From Candidatus Rifleibacteriota bacterium (GTDB taxonomy: Bacteria; Muiribacteriota; Ozemobacteria; Ozemobacterales; Ozemobacteraceae): DNA of 5,503 nucleotides. A program made the translations under genes and the position numbers. The stretch's first letter is position 1, and every line of letters begins with the position of its first letter. A model generated the notes under the pieces. That model ran no database searches. It saw only the letters and a list, made by a program, of their open reading frames with translations, and was not told where the DNA came from. The stretch is from positions 1-5,503 of the forward strand of contig JAQUZA010000243.1 in NCBI GenBank assembly GCA_028691595.1, read 5' to 3'. Shown here in pieces: positions 5,183 through 5,503 of this stretch.

Positions 5183-5503
5183 ATGAAAAAATTATTTCTC
5201 ACCGCCGTTATTTTAAGCCTATTCGGCGCTGCAAGCGCCTCTGCCCAGGGTTTTCTTGGCCTTTTTGGGGGCAATCAGAACAAAAAGGCCATCAGAGTTG
5301 AATTTGTCGAAGGTGACAATGATGCCGCAGAAGAAATACTGCTGGTAAGAATCAGAGGGGTGATTCAGGAACGCGAAGAAGAAGATTCAATGCCTTTCAA
5401 AGCGGTTAAAGACCCTCTCGAAAACGTCAAAAAAGACCTTGAAGCCGCCCGCAAACGCAAAGCAATCAAAGCCATACTCGTTGAAATCAACTCGCCAGGC
5501 GGC
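5183..5503 (+). CDS. sppA: SppA-like signal peptide peptidase (S49 family), 3' partial
   Basis: The reading frame runs from ATG at 5183 to the window end (107 residues visible). AGGAG at 5172-5176 lies six bases before the ATG and fixes the start. The N-terminus is a classical Sec signal peptide: KK at 2-3, a hydrophobic core at 4-16, and an ASA cleavage motif at 19-21 before Gln22. The visible mature part has a strand EILLVRIRGVI near 52-62 that matches the opening strand of S49 domains, a helix rich in Lys and Glu, and at the very edge INSPGG (102-107), the hallmark substrate-binding loop of SppA. The catalytic Ser and Lys would lie beyond the window. Known SppA enzymes degrade cleaved signal peptides at the inner membrane. 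Here a cleavable signal would make the protein periplasmic unless the hydrophobic segment is retained as an anchor. It is 12 bases downstream of the oxidoreductase gene and probably co-transcribed. Confidence 0.88.
   Translation, partial: MKKLFLTAVILSLFGAASASAQGFLGLFGGNQNKKAIRVEFVEGDNDAAEEILLVRIRGVIQEREEEDSMPFKAVKDPLENVKKDLEAARKRKAIKAILVEINSPGG

Noticed and set aside
4831..5274. Minus-strand open frame of 147 codons opposite the oxidoreductase and sppA-like genes
   Set aside because: It is antisense to two genes with strong family motifs, has Arg/Pro/Ser-rich shadow-like composition and resembles no known protein.

Overview
The window looks like ordinary, gene-dense chromosome from a free-living, Gram-negative-type bacterium of roughly even base composition. 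Two features suggest a cell envelope with a periplasm: a lipoprotein whose residue after the lipobox Cys is Ala, and a peptidase with a cleavable AXA-type signal peptide. No rRNA, tRNA, transposase, phage gene, CRISPR array or long repeat was found. Nothing fixes the phylum. The proteins are recognisable but divergent, so a poorly sampled or candidate lineage is plausible.

Region 1 (1-2317, + strand) is a tight four-gene operon, cut at its 5' end by the window edge. It encodes a DHH/DHHA1 phosphoesterase (NrnA/RecJ-like), a 74-residue S4 RNA-binding protein of the YbcJ type, a MoeB/ThiF-type E1-like adenylyltransferase, and a 77-residue MoaD/ThiS-type ubiquitin-fold sulfur carrier ending in Gly-Gly-Gly. 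The first three genes overlap one another by 8 and 1 bases. The carrier starts 20 bases after its E1 and has its own strong Shine-Dalgarno sequence. The E1 and carrier should act as a pair: the E1 adenylates the carrier's C-terminal Gly so that it can become a thiocarboxylate. The pathway that receives the sulfur cannot be read from this window. A small hairpin follows the operon.

Region 2 (2344-3964, - strand) holds two genes convergent with region 1: a DUF2156 family protein (GNAT-like fold, related to the transferase domain of phosphatidylglycerol lysyltransferases) and, downstream of it, a lipoprotein of unknown function. The 118-base gap between them contains an imperfect palindrome and a possible sigma-28-like promoter for the lipoprotein.

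Region 3 (3965-5503, + strand) is divergent from region 2. A short intergenic stretch carries what look like overlapping promoters. It is followed by an Old Yellow Enzyme-family flavin oxidoreductase that lacks the usual substrate-binding His pair, then, 12 bases on, by the start of an SppA-like S49 signal peptide peptidase cut by the window end. The oxidoreductase start has no Shine-Dalgarno sequence, and its best promoter would place the transcript start on the start codon, so it may be leaderless.

No clearly new system is evident. The items most worth checking are the E1/carrier pair and its RNA-related operon partners, the altered active site of the oxidoreductase, and the predicted leaderless promoter.
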